NCBI RefSeq assembly: GCF_933775445.1
Contig: NC_065874.1
Location: forward strand, 14,589,001-14,653,000
Reading direction: 5' to 3'
DNA from: Argentina anserina
Lineage: Eukaryota; Streptophyta; Magnoliopsida; Rosales; Rosaceae
DNA length: 64,000 nt
Made by a program: the position numbers and the translations under genes. Positions 60,879 to 64,000 of this stretch are shown in pieces. Below the pieces are notes generated by a model. It ran no database searches and had not been told where the DNA came from. It worked only from the letters and a program-made list of their open reading frames with translations. Every line of letters starts with the position of its first letter. Position 1 is the first letter of the stretch.

Positions 60879-60919
<41 letters not shown>
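60879..60919 (+). repeat. (GA)20 microsatellite beside an AUG4 splice donor
   Basis: Pure GA run; on the gene strand a (CT)n tract begins three bases after the donor of exon 1 (CAC/GTACTCTC). Confidence 0.95.
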
Positions 60920-60922
<3 letters not shown>

Positions 60923-61159
60923 GTGTTGGAGGTCGTAGTAAGTGGATTTGGAGACGAGAGAATCATCGGGAGCGAAGCAGTGGCGGCCCAGGTGATCAAT
61001 GACTTGGCTCAAATCATGCAACTGGCATTGTTCATGTAGTTGCTGTCTCTTCAACATTTCTTGATCTTCTTTTTCTTCTGCGGCTTTCCCTATGATTCCA
61101 AAACGTTGTCGTCTCCTGATGATGTCCTTGTTCTTTGTTTGATCTTCATTCCAAACCAT

Positions 61160-61594
61160 TCACATAGAATTCAAATTGACAGAGTACCACGATTCCAAAA
61201 ATAGGTTCCTTTGAAGTGTTGTGTTTGCCCATGAGAAATTTAGAAAAATAACCATATTTTGATTACTAAATTGATTTTTAGCCATATTTTTTCTACTTGT
61301 TGAAAACTAACTAAAATAAGAGTGAACTAGACCACTATACCCTTATAAATAATTATAACCATAGAAAATCAAAATAAAGTTGTAAAGTAAAAGTCTTGTC
61401 TAAATCCAAAAAACAAAATTATATTTAGCATAATTGCACTTTATGCCGAGAAAGCGGCGCACTATGTTTATGACACAAACACATTTGCAGAGACTTACAA
61501 ATTAACAATCTTAAACAGAATTCATTGCACTAACTAAATATACATACTTGAAGACTAACCCTCTAACACTCATTGTAACCTCAAATGGCATTAA
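61160..61594. other. Upstream flank of the AUG4 copy, nothing recognised
   Basis: AT-rich DNA before the first placed exon. No promoter motif I would defend. Confidence 0.4.
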
Positions 61595-62290
61595 TAGACC
61601 TGGAATAAAAATAAAAACCAACATAGTAGTTTACAAAATTTCCGAGAGGCCTTGCTCTTTGTTCTAAATATCCGGATATATCTCCGATATTAAGAAAACG
61701 ATACGATATCCTAGATATCCTTTCAAGTTATCGTTGACCGATAATTTTATGGTCAAAATCTGATATATAAGGTTAAAAATCAGACCTTTTTTATTTTATG
61801 TCAAATAAAGATGTCATCGTTTTACTTTTATGAGAAAAGAAAAAATGATAAAATCTAAAATTGAGACGCGATGCGCTTTAAATCAGTAAAAAACTTCATC
61901 TTCTTCGAACACAAAAACTTCATATTCATATTTAAAGTGATTTTGAACACCGAGCTCTTAATCAGAGAAGCCGAAAACATCATCAGACGAAACCTCTAAC
62001 TTCATATATGGAACCAAACCACTACCTATCTACCTCAAATCCAACAAATCCCTTTGTGTATTTTTATTTGGTACTTGGTTGTAGTAAAATTCATGACTAT
62101 AATAAATTTTATTAAAATAGTAATTATGATGAATCCGATATAATCCGATATATCTCGATATATCCCTGTTATATTCTTATTTTACAAAACCGATACGATG
62201 CCGATAACCGCTATTTAGACCATTGGCCTTGCTAGACCAAGAATAAAAATAAAAATCAATAATATCTAATAGTTTACAAGATTCCGGGAA
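61595..62290. repeat. Small element with GATATATC-rich inverted ends and flanking 55-bp direct repeats
   Basis: TAGACC[TG/AA]GAATAAAAATAAAAA with following TAGTTTACAA..TTCCG occurs at 61595-61645 and 62232-62290. Between them, about 61665-62220, both ends are rich in CGATATATC/GATACGAT-type motifs, and TTCTAAATA (left) faces TATTTAGACC (right). It looks like a miniature DNA element or a short direct-repeat element; the class is undecided. Confidence 0.4.
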
Positions 62291-62539
62291 ACAACCTAAA
62301 TGAAGAAATAACATGCAACAAGTAAAAAATTCAAAGTCTCGTAATTTAAGATATAAAATTAGTACGAAGATCACATTCGATCAATGAAGTGGAATTGGAT
62401 TTTTGCAAGTTGCACGACCTCCTTCACCACATCTTGTACACTCATTTCTAATTGCATCTTCACCAACGGAAGGAATTCGCACTGTCTTACGTCTTCTAGG
62501 TACTACTTGTCATATTGGTGGTATGGCAACTTTATTCAA

Positions 62540-63310
62540 CACATCTTCAAGCACATCGATGTGTTGAAAAACGCCGTCAAATTGATTTCCCAAGCACGAC
62601 GCCACTTTCGACGACGTTTGACCATGGCACCGAAAAACACCATGGAAGACTTTTGATGGTGTTTTTCAAACGACATTGATGTGTCTTTGTGTACTAGTGA
62701 TCCCACTCATTTTTATTTCCAATTGGCCAAATAGGCTCTGCATACGCCAAAATCAATGCATTAGCTAGATGTGTTGAATAGGAGGGTCAAGTCTAATGTT
62801 CATGTCTTGATTACTTTCACTTCCTGATCTGTTCCAGAGTAATGTATAATGGAATTTTGTTGGGTTGCACTGAAAAGACTATCACAAACACAACTTGCTA
62901 CATCTTCTCTGTCAACTATCTTCATTGTGTTGCATACCCCTACGCTGCTCTTATACTGATAATGCACTTTCATTCCGTATTGATCTGATTTAATACCAAT
63001 TTGATGATATACTTCCTTCAAAAGCACTCATTACTACATAAAATCTTTCAATGACGTTTGAAAAACATCATGAAAAGGCTTTCATGACGTTTTTCAACGT
63101 CATCCCAAACGACATCTATACGGGTGCCATCGTAGGGATATCCTTCAATGACTGCAGAAAAACGTCATAAAAACTTTTTAATGACAGTTATAAAACGCCA
63201 TGAAATGAGTTTACCATGACATTTTCCCACAGTCATAGAAAACAATTCCATGACATTTTTAAACTGCCATATAAATTGCTTTGATGACGTTTTTCTACTG
63301 TCATTAAATC
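62540..63310. repeat. CACTA-like subterminal palindrome region
   Basis: Many copies of TGACGTTTTTCA / TGAAAAACGTCA-type motifs in both orientations (for example 63031-63110, 63140-63310, and variants GTTGAAAAACGCCGTCAA near 62562). ATTACTACATAAAATC at 63027 resembles a decayed CACTACAA... end. Dense inverted 10-15-bp motifs near the end are typical of plant CACTA (En/Spm) elements. No transposase is recognised. Confidence 0.45.
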
Positions 63311-64000
63311 TTTTACATATTATAAAAAAAAAGTATTTGATTTTCTGATTAAATTCAAAAATCAAATATATTTATGTTTATGCAAGGGAGACATAATATT
63401 AATAATTCCATTCAGATTTCATCATATAGTTCCACTACATCAAGAATCATCATATAAATCCACTACATCATACAACTACCCTAAAGAAAAAAAAAGTTGA
63501 AAACATCTTAAGGGTATCCTATTCAGGAAGTAATCTTTAGTAAACTTCACCCAATCAGTTCTAAGTTCCTGTGGTGCAGCCGCACACCTGTCAAAGTTAG
63601 AGAACACAAAAGCATAAGATCGACTAGCATTCCAAATCAAGCATGAAATACAAACAACCATATAGACCAACCCTGATACTACGTTTTGAGACAAACGAAA
63701 GATCTAATTGATAGACAGTCATAATTTCAAAGAGCATTGAATTTAACCACATGACTACAACTGAAATTCACATAACAATGGATTTACTAACCTTGGCATT
63801 GACACCATGTATTGATGATGCGTGCCTCTGACTTCAACCACATAAAGTTCCACATTAGATCAAATCCCCTGAAAATTAACAAAACCACCAATTAGAATAA
63901 GTTCCACAAAACCAACTGAAAATCAATACAATAGACCACCACTATGACTTCGGCTACATAGGAAACAAAACAAATACATAGCAAACTGAAGAACATGCTA
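63311..64000. other. Right edge of window, unidentified minus-strand exon-like ORF
   Basis: 63476-63694 on the minus strand is open. After an acceptor-like TTTGACAG it reads CAAAPQELRTDWVKFTKD-like sequence (CAAAPQELRTDW, KFTKDYFLNRIPLR). It could be an exon of the putative CACTA element or of an unknown gene running out of the window; I do not recognise it. Confidence 0.3.

Larger units (their letters stand above)
39270..61159 (-). pseudogene. AUG4: AUGMIN subunit 4 (HAUS4-like) gene copy, decayed and split by an 18.4-kb insertion
   Basis: AUG4 belongs to the augmin complex that recruits gamma-tubulin to microtubules for branching nucleation. Exons I can place: 61159-60923 (SQVIDHLGRHCFAPDDSLVS), 60845-60780 (AIYSEAIAMVEDYHQ), 60302-60165 with 41741-about 41528 (LYETLEHLMITAEAAQKLRL; LGITPAYLWKTQFQ), 41307-41202 (SDEIEARLRAQCDKLTDAF), 41121-41073, 40654-40561 (VKLIIEELEGEEAALKEDQY), 40466-about 40407 (VLEQILGVLIKLVRNLKLQH), 40249-40190 (DELQKTFLCKRCETIDAKLR), 40001-39933, 39855-39804, about 39458-39408 (IARQYHDIV) and 39332-39270 (KLENMQWTIQQVETDLKR). 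Damage: TAA at 60206-60204, loss of about 20 residues after EDYHQ and of the exon before AIYSEA, a frameshift in TRL..NIARQ, poor donors, and the LTR insertion. The family is recognised from memory. Confidence 0.75.

Noticed and set aside
62384..62656. 90-codon plus-strand ORF near the CACTA-like region
   Set aside because: Its end overlaps the palindromic repeats and no family is recognised; likely spurious.

Overview
This is nuclear DNA of a flowering plant, almost certainly a dicot. It has spliced host genes with plant-type introns, a TIR immune-receptor fragment (this class is absent from grasses) and very dense LTR retrotransposons. The family could be Rosaceae, but that is only a guess. 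Most of the 64 kb is transposable elements nested in one another. The only host gene that looks intact is translation initiation factor eIF1 (14042-15195, minus strand).

Layout, left to right. 1-724: decayed Ty1/copia pol fragment. About 1600-3881: degenerate antisense LTR. 3885-10791: a Ty3/gypsy element with decayed gag-protease, no reverse transcriptase or integrase, its own polypurine tract and 3' LTR, and in their place two host gene fragments, histone H2A and the brassinosteroid gene DWF4/CYP90B1. 11042-11574: lone TIR-domain exon. 11991-13492: a hAT-type element holding a MULE-like inverted-repeat element, which holds a 217-bp solo LTR; all three levels keep target-site duplications. 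13904-15234: eIF1 with its 5'UTR intron. About 16345-21758: another old antisense LTR, split by a hAT element and ending at a second inverted-repeat element; both share a core of tandem palindromic units.

21861-38884: a SIRE-like copia retrotransposon (minus) with both LTRs. Its gag gene is split by a 9.07-kb Ty3/gypsy element (28675-37739, minus) with two LTRs of about 2.74 kb and a perfect 5-bp duplication ATCAG. 39270-61159: a decayed multi-exon copy of AUGMIN subunit 4 (minus), split inside one exon by an antisense solo LTR (41742-60164). That LTR is itself split by a plus-strand tandem array of a related Ty3/gypsy element (42071-58694) arranged LTR-internal-LTR-internal-LTR-truncated internal, with an exact 6548-bp period. 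61160-64000: intergenic DNA with a small repeat-flanked element and CACTA-like palindromes.

Main themes. One LTR superfamily (TGTAATAACCC... or TGTAACGACCC...) has entered this window at least five separate times. Its long LTRs carry a TATA box about 320 bp from the start and conserved splice signals, suggesting a spliced leader. Its internal region is the same rearranged, mostly non-coding sequence in both subfamilies, so it looks like a non-autonomous lineage that still moved recently. The tandem array, the LTR intron and the H2A-DWF4 cargo are the most unusual items. Coordinates of degenerate elements are approximate; all family assignments were made by eye from motifs.
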